Positions 16,778 through 25,642 of a stretch of 64,000 nucleotides of DNA are shown here, one piece after another. Both the position numbers and the translations under genes were made by a program. Numbering within the stretch: position 1 is the stretch's first letter; every line of letters begins with the position of its first letter. Below the pieces are notes generated by a model. It was not told the origin of the DNA and ran no database searches. It was given only the letters and a program-made list of their open reading frames with translations. This stretch comes from an uncultured Clostridia bacterium (lineage in GTDB: Bacteria; Bacillota; Clostridia; TANB77; CAG-508). Location: NCBI GenBank assembly GCA_934157035.1, contig CAKPHG010000006.1, forward strand, positions 25,012 through 89,011, written 5' to 3'.

Positions 16778-18418
16778 ATCGTAATTAAAGATGCCTCCTC
16801 CTATGAATTCTCTTAGTAAAGAATTTTTAGGAATATCTTCTATGTCTATTTGTTCAAAGTATTTTAAGAATTCAGTTAATCTTTTGGCTTCTGCATATTC
16901 TTTTTCTTCTTTTCCTATTTGACTAAACAAAGGTAATGCATATTTTTTTAGTGCATTTATTTCATATATAAGTGATGTGTTAAACATTACATCTGCCTCT
17001 TCTTGGAATGGGAATATGTTTTTTTCTTCCCCTGCTGATATAGAGTACCAAGAAGATAATGTTCTTAACGCATCATAGCTTCTAAATCTACTGTCTCTAA
17101 CTGTTCTTCTTATTATTCTTGTATCTGTAGTTGATATTCTGTTGTAATAATCTATATTTAATACTGTTAATGCACTAATATATATTTTAAATTTTTGATT
17201 TTTATCTATTGCTGGTGTTAATTCATCATTTAAGCAGTGGATTCCTTCCATTATAAGTACTTCGTCTTCTTCTAGTTTCATTGTTTTTCCTTTATAATGT
17301 TTCGTTCCTTTTTTAAAGTCAAATGTTGGAACTTCTATTTCTTCGCCATTTAATAGTTTTACTAAATGTTCATTTAATAATTTTAAATCTACCGCTTCTA
17401 ACGCTTCGAAATTATAGTTACCAAATTCATCTCTTGGTGTCTCTTCACGCTCCACAAAATAATTGTCTACAGATATTGTCTTTGGTTTTAGTCCATTTAA
17501 TTTTAGTTGTATTCCTAGTCTTTTAGCAAATGTTGTTTTTCCAGAAGATGATGGTCCTGCTATTAATATTACTCTTTTCTTTCTATCTTCTATTATTTTA
17601 TCTGCTATATTTGCTATTTTTTTCTCGTGTAATGCCTCTGAAAGTAAAATAATATCTTTTGCTTCCCCATTTCTAATTTTTTCGTTTAATTGGCTCAATG
17701 TAGCAATTCCTAAAATTCTATATATATCGTCATACTCCTCTAGTGTTGCTAAAAGTTTCTTTCCTTCTTGATATGGTTTTATTTCATTTGGCTTGTTTTT
17801 ACTTGGATAACGAATTAAAAATCCGTCATGGTATTTCATAATGTCGAACAAGTTTATGTATCCTGTAGAAATTGGCATAACTCCATAAAAATAATTGTAA
17901 TATTCTTCACAAAAATATAATGATACTGTTTTTTTATCCTTATTTTCTAGTTGCATTTCTCCTATTTCTGTGTTTTCCTTTTTTATAAACTTACTAGCCT
18001 CTTCTTTAGACATTTGTACTTTTTTTATAGGTAAATTTTTATTTATTATTTCTTGCATTCTAGCTTTTACTTTTTCTATCATATCATTTGTAATAATTTC
18101 GTTTTCTACTTTACAAAACATGCTACTTGATAATTGAAAATTTACTGTCAATTTTATTTGTGGATATAACTCTTCAAAAGCCATTGCCATAATAAATAAC
18201 AGCCCTCTTGTATATGTGCGTGCACCATCTCTTGTAGATGTATTTAATAATTCTACTTCATCATTTGCCTTCAATACATAATTTAGTGGTTTTACTTCAT
18301 TATTTACCATACATGCTATAATATTTTCTTTTTCTTCTATCGCTTCTTTGAAAGCTTCAATAACTGTAGTATTTTCATTTTTTATTTCAATTTCTATATT
18401 TTTATAACTAACTTTCAT
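16775..18418 (-). CDS. Nucleoside (uridine-type) kinase with N-terminal TGS-like domain
   Basis: A 547-residue cytosolic kinase. Residues 1-60 form a ubiquitin-like TGS fold, the middle (about 60-250) has the threonyl-tRNA-synthetase second-additional-domain look, and the C-terminal half is a P-loop uridine kinase: Walker A 'GPSSSGKTTFAKRL', 'ISVDNYFVEREETPRDE', 'LIMEGIHCLNDEL', 'RRTVRDSRFR'. This architecture is common in Clostridia. The ATG at 18418 is preferred over one at 18433 because GAAAGAGG lies five bases before it. The last codons (GGGIFNYD) run into repeat element B, which provides the TGA stop, so the native C-terminus may once have been longer. Confidence 0.88.
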   Translation of the reverse strand: MKVSYKNIEIEIKNENTTVIEAFKEAIEEKENIIACMVNNEVKPLNYVLKANDEVELLNTSTRDGARTYTRGLLFIMAMAFEELYPQIKLTVNFQLSSSMFCKVENEIITNDMIEKVKARMQEIINKNLPIKKVQMSKEEASKFIKKENTEIGEMQLENKDKKTVSLYFCEEYYNYFYGVMPISTGYINLFDIMKYHDGFLIRYPSKNKPNEIKPYQEGKKLLATLEEYDDIYRILGIATLSQLNEKIRNGEAKDIILLSEALHEKKIANIADKIIEDRKKRVILIAGPSSSGKTTFAKRLGIQLKLNGLKPKTISVDNYFVEREETPRDEFGNYNFEALEAVDLKLLNEHLVKLLNGEEIEVPTFDFKKGTKHYKGKTMKLEEDEVLIMEGIHCLNDELTPAIDKNQKFKIYISALTVLNIDYYNRISTTDTRIIRRTVRDSRFRSYDALRTLSSWYSISAGEEKNIFPFQEEADVMFNTSLIYEINALKKYALPLFSQIGKEEKEYAEAKRLTEFLKYFEQIDIEDIPKNSLLREFIGGGIFNYD

Positions 18419-18496
18419 AAAAACCTCTTTCATATCTTTTGTTTAAATTACTTGTTTATTATATTCTAATTTTATATTAATGTCAAAATATTTGTT

Positions 18497-18524
18497 GCAT
18501 ATTTTTACCCATTTTGGAAAATAT
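18497..18524 (+). promoter_or_regulatory. Possible forespore (SigF/SigG-like) promoter of the ger operon
   Basis: GCATA (18497-18501) and GGAAAATAT (18516-18524) resemble the -35 and -10 boxes of forespore sigma factors. The 14-base spacer is slightly short. Germinant receptor operons are known to be forespore-expressed; the match here is only suggestive. Confidence 0.3.
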
Positions 18525-18558
18525 ATTTATAAAATATTTTATAAAGTTGAGGCAAAAA

Positions 18559-20247
18559 ATGGATTTAAAAAAAATCGTTAAAAATTTTATATGGAAACCT
18601 AATATTGAGTATGATTTTTCAATTCCAAATAGTAATGAAACTGTAGATAACTATGTGTCTGATGACAACTTAAATATGCCACAAAATGTTTTTTCAGACA
18701 TTTCTTTAAACACTGATTTTGTAAAATCTGAATATAATTTGCTTATAAATAGTGACATTATTTTGAGAGAATTCGTAATAAATGTTAAAAACAAGCAATA
18801 TAAAGCTTTACTTTTATTTGTTGATGGAATGGTAGATTCAGATTTAATTAATAATTATATTTTGAAACCTTTAATGCTTAAAAATAAAGCAAATTCTTTT
18901 AATGAAGATATTTATATGACTTCAAATTCTATTAAAAGTAATAAAGTCAAAATAAAAAAAATAAAGAAGATAAATATTGTAGATTATATTTCTAATAGTT
19001 TACTACCTCAAAATAGTGTAAGCAAAGAGAAAAGTTTTGAAAAATTATTTTCAGGTGTAAATTCTGGGAACTGTGCTTTGTTTGTTGACACTTTAAATTT
19101 TGCATTCGATATTGAAGTAAAAGGATTTAAACAAAGAAGCATTGGAACTCCTAATACAGAAGTTGTAATTAAAGGTCCTCAAGAAGCCTTTGTAGAAAAC
19201 CTTAGAACAAATACCTCTTTACTCAGAAGAATAATAAATAATGAAGATTTAGTTATAGAAAATATAGATATTGGAAACATTACTAAAACAAAATGTGCCG
19301 TGTGCTATATAAAAAATATTACCAATGATGATTTAGTAGCAGAAGTGAAATATAGACTAAACAATTTAAAAATAGATTCTTTATTATCATCTGGTCAACT
19401 CGAACAATTACTTGTTAACAATAATGCTAATATGGGAATTCCTGAAACTTTATCTACTGAAAGACCTGATAAAGCCTCCAAATATTTACTACAAGGTCGC
19501 GTAGTTGTAATAGTTAATGGCTCTCCATTTGCTCTTGTAATGCCTGCTTGTTTAATTGATTTTATGTCTTCTCCAGAAGATACTAATTTAAAACCTTATT
19601 TAGCAAATTTTTTAAAAATGATAAGAATTTTATGTGCTGTTTTAACTCTATTACTTCCAAGTGTATATGTAGCAGTTACTAGCTTTCACCAAGAAATTTT
19701 GCCAACAGAATTATTAAATTCTATTTTAATTTCAAGAGAAAGTGTCCCTTTTCCTGTTATTTTCGAAATATTAATAATGGAATTTTCTTTTGAATTAATA
19801 AGAGAAGCTGGACTAAGGGTCCCATCACCTATTGGTTCTACCATTGGTATAGTAGGTGCTTTAGTTTTAGGACAAGCTGCCGTAAGTGCTAATATAGTAA
19901 GTCCTATTTTAATTATTATAGTTGCATTAACAGGTATTTCATCTTTTGCTATTCCAGATTTTCTATTTGGCTTTCACCTAAGAGTTTTTCGTTTTCTTTT
20001 TATTCTTTTAGGATATATGGCCGGTTTTTTAGGAATTGCTGTAGGACTATTTGTTTACACTTCTGTTTTATGTAATATGAAGTCTTTTGGTGTTTCTTTT
20101 ACTTCACCTTTTGCACCTGCTGTTAATTCTAAAGGAAACAGCTACTTTATACCTCCTATTTGGAAACAAGAATATAGAGCAACTTACCTTGATCCTAAAA
20201 AAGAAAAAGCGCAAGAAAAAATAAGTATGAAATGGAAATACAAATAA
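18559..20247 (+). CDS. gerA: Spore germination receptor A subunit (GerA family)
   Basis: A 562-residue A subunit of a GerA-type germinant receptor in the spore inner membrane. The soluble N-terminal domain (about 1-330) carries the conserved 'VKGPQEAFVENLRTNTSLLRR' region and is followed by four to five membrane helices with 'RVPSPIGSTIGIVGALVLGQ' and 'FLGIAVGLFVYT'. The start at 18559 is chosen over 18514 because GAGG lies six bases before it. First gene of a gerA-gerB-gerC-small protein operon; paralogue naming (which receptor) cannot be decided. Confidence 0.95.
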   Translation: MDLKKIVKNFIWKPNIEYDFSIPNSNETVDNYVSDDNLNMPQNVFSDISLNTDFVKSEYNLLINSDIILREFVINVKNKQYKALLLFVDGMVDSDLINNYILKPLMLKNKANSFNEDIYMTSNSIKSNKVKIKKIKKINIVDYISNSLLPQNSVSKEKSFEKLFSGVNSGNCALFVDTLNFAFDIEVKGFKQRSIGTPNTEVVIKGPQEAFVENLRTNTSLLRRIINNEDLVIENIDIGNITKTKCAVCYIKNITNDDLVAEVKYRLNNLKIDSLLSSGQLEQLLVNNNANMGIPETLSTERPDKASKYLLQGRVVVIVNGSPFALVMPACLIDFMSSPEDTNLKPYLANFLKMIRILCAVLTLLLPSVYVAVTSFHQEILPTELLNSILISRESVPFPVIFEILIMEFSFELIREAGLRVPSPIGSTIGIVGALVLGQAAVSANIVSPILIIIVALTGISSFAIPDFLFGFHLRVFRFLFILLGYMAGFLGIAVGLFVYTSVLCNMKSFGVSFTSPFAPAVNSKGNSYFIPPIWKQEYRATYLDPKKEKAQEKISMKWKYK

Positions 20248-20268
20248 AAAATAAAAAGGAGGATTTTT

Positions 20269-21369
20269 ATGAATCATTCAAAAATAGGTACATTTGAAGC
20301 TATAACACTTATACTTTCTGTAATTATTGTTCACACAGTTTTATCTTTACCTAAAACATTATTAAATTCAACTAATAGTGCAACATTTATTAATTTAATT
20401 TATGTTAGCATTTTAGCTATAATCTTCGTAATAATTGTATGCAAATTATTTAAAAATTTTCCTGGCATGGATATTATAGATATTTCAGAATTTCTTGGTG
20501 GCAAACTTTTAAAAAACATTGTAGGAAGTATTTTTATAGTATATTTTCTCTTAAGTTCTAGTATGTTTTTAAGAAATTTTTGTGAATATTTAAGAATTAT
20601 TTATTACCCTTCTACAAACGCCATATTTCTTATATCAATTTTTGTAATTGCTGTGTGTATTGTAAATAGTTTAGAATTTAATGCTGCTTTTAAAGCAAAT
20701 TCCATTATAACGCCATTTGCACTAATTAGTATTATTCTTTTATTTTTTGCAAATATTAGATATTTTTCACCTGAGAGAATGTTTCCCATTTTTGGTAATG
20801 GCTTTTTTAACACATTTATTATGGGTATAGGAAATATCTATGCCTTTAGTGGAATTGTATGTATTTACTTTTTACCTCCTTTATTAAGAGAGCCTGAGAA
20901 ATTAAAAAAAGTAGCAATTTCAGCTGTATGCATTTCAGGATGTTATATTCTATTAGCTGTATCAATAATTATTTTCATGTTTCCTTTTTTTACTAAAGTA
21001 GATGAAATTATTCCTTTATATGCTGCCGCAACTTATGTTGAATTTGGAACTTTCTTTCAACGTTTAGAAGCTATTTTTCTTTTAATTTGGCTTGTTGCTT
21101 TTTGTTGTTATTTAGGAATGTTAAACATGTTTTCAATATACTTTTTTAGAAAAATGACAAAAATAAATTATATAAAGCCTGTAGTTATACCTTTTGGTCT
21201 TACAATTCTTGGTATTTCTTTAATACCAACAGATCAAACAGTTACTAGATTTTTCGAATCTGTAATTTACCCGTTTATGATGCTCGGTGTAACTTTTTTG
21301 GTAGGTTTCGGTACTTTATTATTTGCAAATTATAAAAAGAAAAAGCAGGTGATAAAAGATAATGAATAG
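20269..21369 (+). CDS. gerB: Spore germination receptor B subunit (GerB family)
   Basis: A 366-residue integral membrane protein with ten helices in the amino-acid permease fold, beginning 'IGTFEAITLILSVIIVHTVLSLPKT', the typical GerB N-terminus. It is thought to hold the germinant-binding pocket. AAGGAGG lies before the ATG, 21 bases after gerA, and the 3' end overlaps gerC by 8 bases. Confidence 0.93.
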   Translation: MNHSKIGTFEAITLILSVIIVHTVLSLPKTLLNSTNSATFINLIYVSILAIIFVIIVCKLFKNFPGMDIIDISEFLGGKLLKNIVGSIFIVYFLLSSSMFLRNFCEYLRIIYYPSTNAIFLISIFVIAVCIVNSLEFNAAFKANSIITPFALISIILLFFANIRYFSPERMFPIFGNGFFNTFIMGIGNIYAFSGIVCIYFLPPLLREPEKLKKVAISAVCISGCYILLAVSIIIFMFPFFTKVDEIIPLYAAATYVEFGTFFQRLEAIFLLIWLVAFCCYLGMLNMFSIYFFRKMTKINYIKPVVIPFGLTILGISLIPTDQTVTRFFESVIYPFMMLGVTFLVGFGTLLFANYKKKKQVIKDNE

Positions 21370-22603
21370 AATAATAAAAAACTCATTTATAGTTATTATG
21401 TGTATAGTCCTTTTGTTAGGTTTTAACGCTTCATATACATCTTTAAATATTGATAATTTAGCTTATGTTGTTGCTTTAGGTGTAGATGTTGGTGAAAATG
21501 ACATTTATAAAGTTAGCTTTCAGTTTATTCCTAGAAGTGGTAAAGAAAAATCTGAATCTACAAGTTCTTCAAATGGAAATAAAACTGTTATAAATACTGT
21601 AGAAGCACCTTCTTTAAATACTGCTATAAATCTTATGAATAGTTATCTGGCCAGAAAAATAAATTTGTCTCACTGCAAAGTTGTAATTTTTTCTGAAGAA
21701 GTTGCTATAAATGGTATATCTAAAGAAATTTACTCTTTAGTCAATAACTCACAAGCCCGCCATTCAACAAACATAATTATTTGTAAGAATACAGCAGAAA
21801 AATATATTAAAGATACTAACCCTGTTCTTGAAAATTCAATTACAAAATACTATGAATTATTTCCTAATTCTAGCAAATATACAGGATATATATATAATGC
21901 AACATTAGGAGATTTCTTCAGTCAACTTGTAGGTAGCACTTGTGAACCTTTTGCAATTCTAGGTGGAATAAATTCAAATATGTATAATGATAACAACAAT
22001 ATAAGTCCAAGTAATAATATAGGAGACATGAAATCTACTGAAACTTCTTTTTCTAGCCTAAGAGGCTCTGAAAATATTGGAATTGCTGTCTTTAAAGAAG
22101 ATAAATTAGTCGGCGAATTAGATGCCACTGAAACATTATGCATTTCTATAATAAAAGGCGAAGTTTCAAGTTTTCTAATTCATATACCAAATCCAAAAAA
22201 TAATGAAGAAGAAATAGATTTAATAATTTATCCTTCTGGACAAAAAAAAATAACCGTAGATATATTAAATGGATCTCCATATATAACATTTAGTGAAAAA
22301 TTTGTAGGTAAAATTTATTCTGCATCTGAAGATAAAGAATATTTAAATACTGAAGAAATAAAAACTTTATCTGAATTGTCTAACAAGTATTTAAACAATA
22401 TTATAACAAACTATTTATATAAAACATCTCTAAAATATCAATCTGATATAAACGATTTTGGAAAATACGCATTATCTAAATTTTTGACTGTTGATGATTT
22501 TGAAAAATACGATTGGAAAAACAATTATAAGAACTCTACTTTTAAGGTCTTTACAGATACACATATACAAACTGGTTTTTTAATTACTGAAATAAAAGAT
22601 TAA
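21362..22603 (+). CDS. gerC: Spore germination receptor C subunit (Ger(x)C family), without a lipobox cysteine
   Basis: A 413-residue C subunit. The three-domain Ger(x)C pattern is recognisable: 'LAYVVALGVDVGENDIYKVSFQF' region near residue 33, 'HCKVVIFSEE' near 103, and the C-terminal 'KYLNNIITNYLYKT'. GerC proteins are normally lipoproteins with a Cys right after the signal helix (LxGCW...). Here the corresponding stretch is LLLGFNASYTS, with no Cys, so the protein is probably membrane-anchored by the uncleaved helix. It overlaps gerB by 8 bases and is translationally coupled. Confidence 0.88.
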   Translation: MNRIIKNSFIVIMCIVLLLGFNASYTSLNIDNLAYVVALGVDVGENDIYKVSFQFIPRSGKEKSESTSSSNGNKTVINTVEAPSLNTAINLMNSYLARKINLSHCKVVIFSEEVAINGISKEIYSLVNNSQARHSTNIIICKNTAEKYIKDTNPVLENSITKYYELFPNSSKYTGYIYNATLGDFFSQLVGSTCEPFAILGGINSNMYNDNNNISPSNNIGDMKSTETSFSSLRGSENIGIAVFKEDKLVGELDATETLCISIIKGEVSSFLIHIPNPKNNEEEIDLIIYPSGQKKITVDILNGSPYITFSEKFVGKIYSASEDKEYLNTEEIKTLSELSNKYLNNIITNYLYKTSLKYQSDINDFGKYALSKFLTVDDFEKYDWKNNYKNSTFKVFTDTHIQTGFLITEIKD

Positions 22604-22639
22604 TTCAGCAACAAAATTAACAGAAAGGTAAATAAAAAA

Positions 22640-22822
22640 ATGATTCATCCAATAACTTATCATATTCTATTTTCTATTTTTACTATATATGTTTTGATAA
22701 ATTCTATTTCTTACGGAGTTTATGAAATAAAAAAAGAAAAAAATAAAACTGGCGGAATTGCCGTCATTTCATTTACTGTATTTAGTGTAATATTTAGTAA
22801 TATTATGGTTTGGCTAAATTAA
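22640..22822 (+). CDS. Two-helix membrane protein of the ger operon (GerD-type candidate)
   Basis: A 60-residue protein with two membrane helices (about 5-26 and 40-58) separated by a basic loop 'KKEKNKTGG'. Small two-helix proteins encoded at the end of germinant receptor operons, sometimes called D proteins, modulate receptor function in Bacillus. Position, size and topology fit that class; no sequence signature proves it. AGAAAGG precedes the ATG. The stop codon abuts repeat element C. Confidence 0.65.
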   Translation: MIHPITYHILFSIFTIYVLINSISYGVYEIKKEKNKTGGIAVISFTVFSVIFSNIMVWLN

Positions 22823-22931
22823 AATGAGCCGAAGGGGACGTTTCTTTTCGGTTCAAAATTTAGCAAATCCAATAAAATCAATACCTAAAGAAAAAATGAA
22901 CCGAAAAGAAACGTCCCCTTCGGCTCATTTT
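22821..22931. repeat. Palindromic element C: inverted pair of REP-like units with 35-bp perfect arms
   Basis: Arms 22821-22855 and 22897-22931 are perfect reverse complements containing GGGGACGTTTCTTTTCGG. Each arm is itself a hairpin (TGAGCCGAA/TTCGGTTCA). The element overlaps the last two bases of the ger-operon stop codon and ends two bases from the metK stop, filling the whole convergent gap and acting as a two-way terminator. Confidence 0.85.
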
Positions 22932-22932
22932 T

Positions 22933-24042
22933 TTAGATTTTTATTATTTTTTCCCATGGCATTTCTTCTTTTCCGAAGTGTCCATAGTTTGTTGTTTTTG
23001 TGTATATTGGTTTCTTTAAGTCTAAATATTTTATTATTCCATTTGGTGTTAAATCAAATTTTTCTTCTATTATTTTTATTATATCTTCTTCTGGAATTTT
23101 GTTTGTTCCAAATGTATTTATCCATACAGATATTGGTTTTTCCATTCCTATTGCATAAGATACTTGTAGTTCACATTTTTTTGCATATCCATTTGCTACA
23201 ATGTTTTTTGCAATATGACGAAGCATATAGCTTGCTGATCTATCTACTTTGCTAGCATCTTTTCCTGAAAATGCTCCTCCGCCATGACGGCTATATCCTC
23301 CATAAGTATCTACTATAAGTTTTCTTCCTGTTAATCCTGTGTCTCCTAAAGGTCCTCCTATAACAAATCTTCCTGTTGGATTTATATATATTTTTGTATT
23401 TTCATCCATCATTTCTTTTGGTACAACTACATTTATTACTTTTTCTATTAAATCCTTTTTTAACCTATTCATAGTTACTTCTTCTAAATGTTGTGTAGAT
23501 ATTAATATAGTATCTATTCTTTTTGGCATATTATCTTCGTATTCTATTGTTACTTGTGTTTTTCCATCTGGTCTTAAGTACGTAATTTCATTTTCTTTTC
23601 TTACATCAGCTAATCTTTTTGCTAATTTATGTGCCATATTAATAGCATAAGGCATGTAGTTTTCAGTTTCACTGCTTGCATAGCCAAACATAATACCTTG
23701 GTCTCCTGCTCCTCCAACATCTACTCCCATTGCTATATCTGAACTTTGCTTTGTAATGTTTATATCTATTTTGCAAGTTCTATAATCCATATCTGTTTTT
23801 TCGTTGTCATACCCTACCTGTTTTATTACATTTCTTACTAAATTTTCTATATTTACTTCTCCATTTGAAGTAACTTGTCCAGCTACTGTAATTTTATCTT
23901 TTGATGCAAATGTTTCTACAGCCACTCTTGAATTTTCGTCTTGTTTTAAGTATTCATCTAATATGCTATCTGAAATTAAATCACATAGTTTATCTGGATG
24001 TCCTTCTGTTACACTTTCTGATGTAAAATAGTATTTTTTCAT
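22933..24042 (-). CDS. metK: S-adenosylmethionine synthase
   Basis: A 369-residue enzyme making S-adenosylmethionine from methionine and ATP in the cytosol. 'TEGHPDKLCD' (residues 12-21) binds ATP; 'GAGDQGIMFGYA' and 'GGAFSGKDASKVDRSA' are the MetK signatures. Somewhat shorter than the usual 380-400 residues, but all blocks are present. AGGAGG lies before the ATG. Only 12 bases separate it from the ABC permease gene upstream, leaving no room for its own leader; it is read from the ABC operon. Confidence 0.96.
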   Translation of the reverse strand: MKKYYFTSESVTEGHPDKLCDLISDSILDEYLKQDENSRVAVETFASKDKITVAGQVTSNGEVNIENLVRNVIKQVGYDNEKTDMDYRTCKIDINITKQSSDIAMGVDVGGAGDQGIMFGYASSETENYMPYAINMAHKLAKRLADVRKENEITYLRPDGKTQVTIEYEDNMPKRIDTILISTQHLEEVTMNRLKKDLIEKVINVVVPKEMMDENTKIYINPTGRFVIGGPLGDTGLTGRKLIVDTYGGYSRHGGGAFSGKDASKVDRSASYMLRHIAKNIVANGYAKKCELQVSYAIGMEKPISVWINTFGTNKIPEEDIIKIIEEKFDLTPNGIIKYLDLKKPIYTKTTNYGHFGKEEMPWEKIIKI

Positions 24043-24054
24043 TTAAATTTCCTC

Positions 24055-24861
24055 CTAATTTCCTGTACTCCTATATTTATTAAGTGCTAAATTCCACACT
24101 TTAACTGCTATTACCCATAATATAATAGCAACAACTGGCGATAAGTATATCATATAATTATTAAAACCTAAATAGCTCATTGTTGGGTAATATGCAACAA
24201 ACGCAAATGGTAATATAAAAGTTATTAGTATTTTTATGAATTTGTTATATATGTCTATTGGGTATTGTGCAAATGTATATATACGAAATGCTGACCATAT
24301 TACTTCATTAGAACGATATGTCCAAAATGAAGTAATACTAAATATTGTCATAATTGCTCCTATTATTAACGCACCTACTATACTAAAAAATATAATTTTA
24401 AGTATAAACAAAAAAGTTATCGGTATTGCAAGTTGTACAAGCATTATTATTACTAAAACAAGTCCTAAACCAAAGTAGCCCAAGGTAGTAAAAGCTTTAG
24501 AAGAACCTATTATAGAAATTAATGGATGCACTGGTCTTAACAATATTTTATCAAATTCACCATTTTTTATATATTTAGGTCCAATATCATATAAAGAATC
24601 AAAGCAAAAATCTTCAATTCCAATTGACAATAAAGTTATACCATATAATAATAGTATTTGTTTAAAATTCCATCCAGCTAAATTTTCTGTATTTTGAAAC
24701 ACAATCCAAATAAAAATAATTTCTACAACCTGTGTTATTAGCTGTGATATTATTCCAACTATACAATCAATTCTATATACAAGCATTTCTTTTAAAGACG
24801 CTTTTACAAATGATAAGTATAATGTTATATTGCTTAATATATTTGACATTTTATCCTCCAT
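24055..24861 (-). CDS. ABC-2 type exporter permease (COG3694 type)
   Basis: A 268-residue permease with six membrane helices, beginning 'SNILSNITLYLSFVKASLKEMLVYR', typical of the second permease in COG4586/4587/3694 exporters. A conserved motif 'GEFDKILLRPVHPLI' near residue 97 follows helix 2. It overlaps the other permease gene by 11 bases. Proteins of this kind export hydrophobic cations or other unknown substrates. Confidence 0.85.
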   Translation of the reverse strand: MEDKMSNILSNITLYLSFVKASLKEMLVYRIDCIVGIISQLITQVVEIIFIWIVFQNTENLAGWNFKQILLLYGITLLSIGIEDFCFDSLYDIGPKYIKNGEFDKILLRPVHPLISIIGSSKAFTTLGYFGLGLVLVIIMLVQLAIPITFLFILKIIFFSIVGALIIGAIMTIFSITSFWTYRSNEVIWSAFRIYTFAQYPIDIYNKFIKILITFILPFAFVAYYPTMSYLGFNNYMIYLSPVVAIILWVIAVKVWNLALNKYRSTGN

Positions 24862-25642
24862 TTATTGTTATATTTTTTACAGCATGATTAAAAAATAATT
24901 TTGAAGCTATATATAAAACAATTCCCCATATAATTTGTTTTATTATTACAAATAATATTTCTTGCATTGTTATATTTCCTAGCCAGATGTTGATTGGTGT
25001 ATAAACTAAATCTTTAAACGGCAAAATACTTGCTATAGTTTGAAACCATTGTGGAAATAGCGTTATAGGTGCAATTATTCCAGAGAAAATTGATATAACT
25101 GATTTTCTAAGTATTTGCATTCCCCATATAGAGTTACTATAAAACCCTACTGTACCAACTATCATTTGTAAGAAAAATGTAATTGGTATTCCTAACAATA
25201 TTATAATTACAAATAATAAAAAATTAAGTATACTAGTTGGAAGTGTTACACCCCAAAACAAACTACAAATTATAAATGTAGCTAATCCTATAACACTTGC
25301 AAATCCAAGTTCTCCTAAATTAACTCCAAAATAATATTGAAAATATGATAATGGATTTAATAGTTCTTTATTGATTTGACCATTTCTAATTGAATGTGCC
25401 ATATCTTCATTAATTCCCCAAGTTACAAATGAAATTATTGAAAAAACCAAAATGTAGTATGTAACCATTTGTGAAATTGAATAATCGCTGGCATTTCCTG
25501 TTTGATTATATATTGCTTGCCATACAAAAATATATACTACTATTTCTACTATTCTATTTATTGTAAATAAATAGAAGTTAGATTTATATATGTTATATTG
25601 TTTAAATTGCATTTTAGCTAAACCAAGCATAGTTTTTAGCAT
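24851..25642 (-). CDS. ABC-2 type exporter permease (COG4587 type)
   Basis: A 263-residue permease with six helices, sharing the pattern 'IRNGQINKELLNPLSYFQYYF' with its partner. It overlaps the ATPase gene by 7 bases and the other permease by 11, so the three subunits are translationally coupled. Substrate unknown. Confidence 0.85.
   Translation of the reverse strand: MLKTMLGLAKMQFKQYNIYKSNFYLFTINRIVEIVVYIFVWQAIYNQTGNASDYSISQMVTYYILVFSIISFVTWGINEDMAHSIRNGQINKELLNPLSYFQYYFGVNLGELGFASVIGLATFIICSLFWGVTLPTSILNFLLFVIIILLGIPITFFLQMIVGTVGFYSNSIWGMQILRKSVISIFSGIIAPITLFPQWFQTIASILPFKDLVYTPINIWLGNITMQEILFVIIKQIIWGIVLYIASKLFFNHAVKNITINGG

Noticed and set aside
16586..16816. 76-residue open frame on the + strand
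   Set aside because: It runs through repeat element B and antisense to the kinase gene; it has no family match and its end only translates the repeat.
24043..24054. SAM riboswitch before metK
   Set aside because: Only 12 bases separate metK from the upstream permease gene, leaving no room for a riboswitch.
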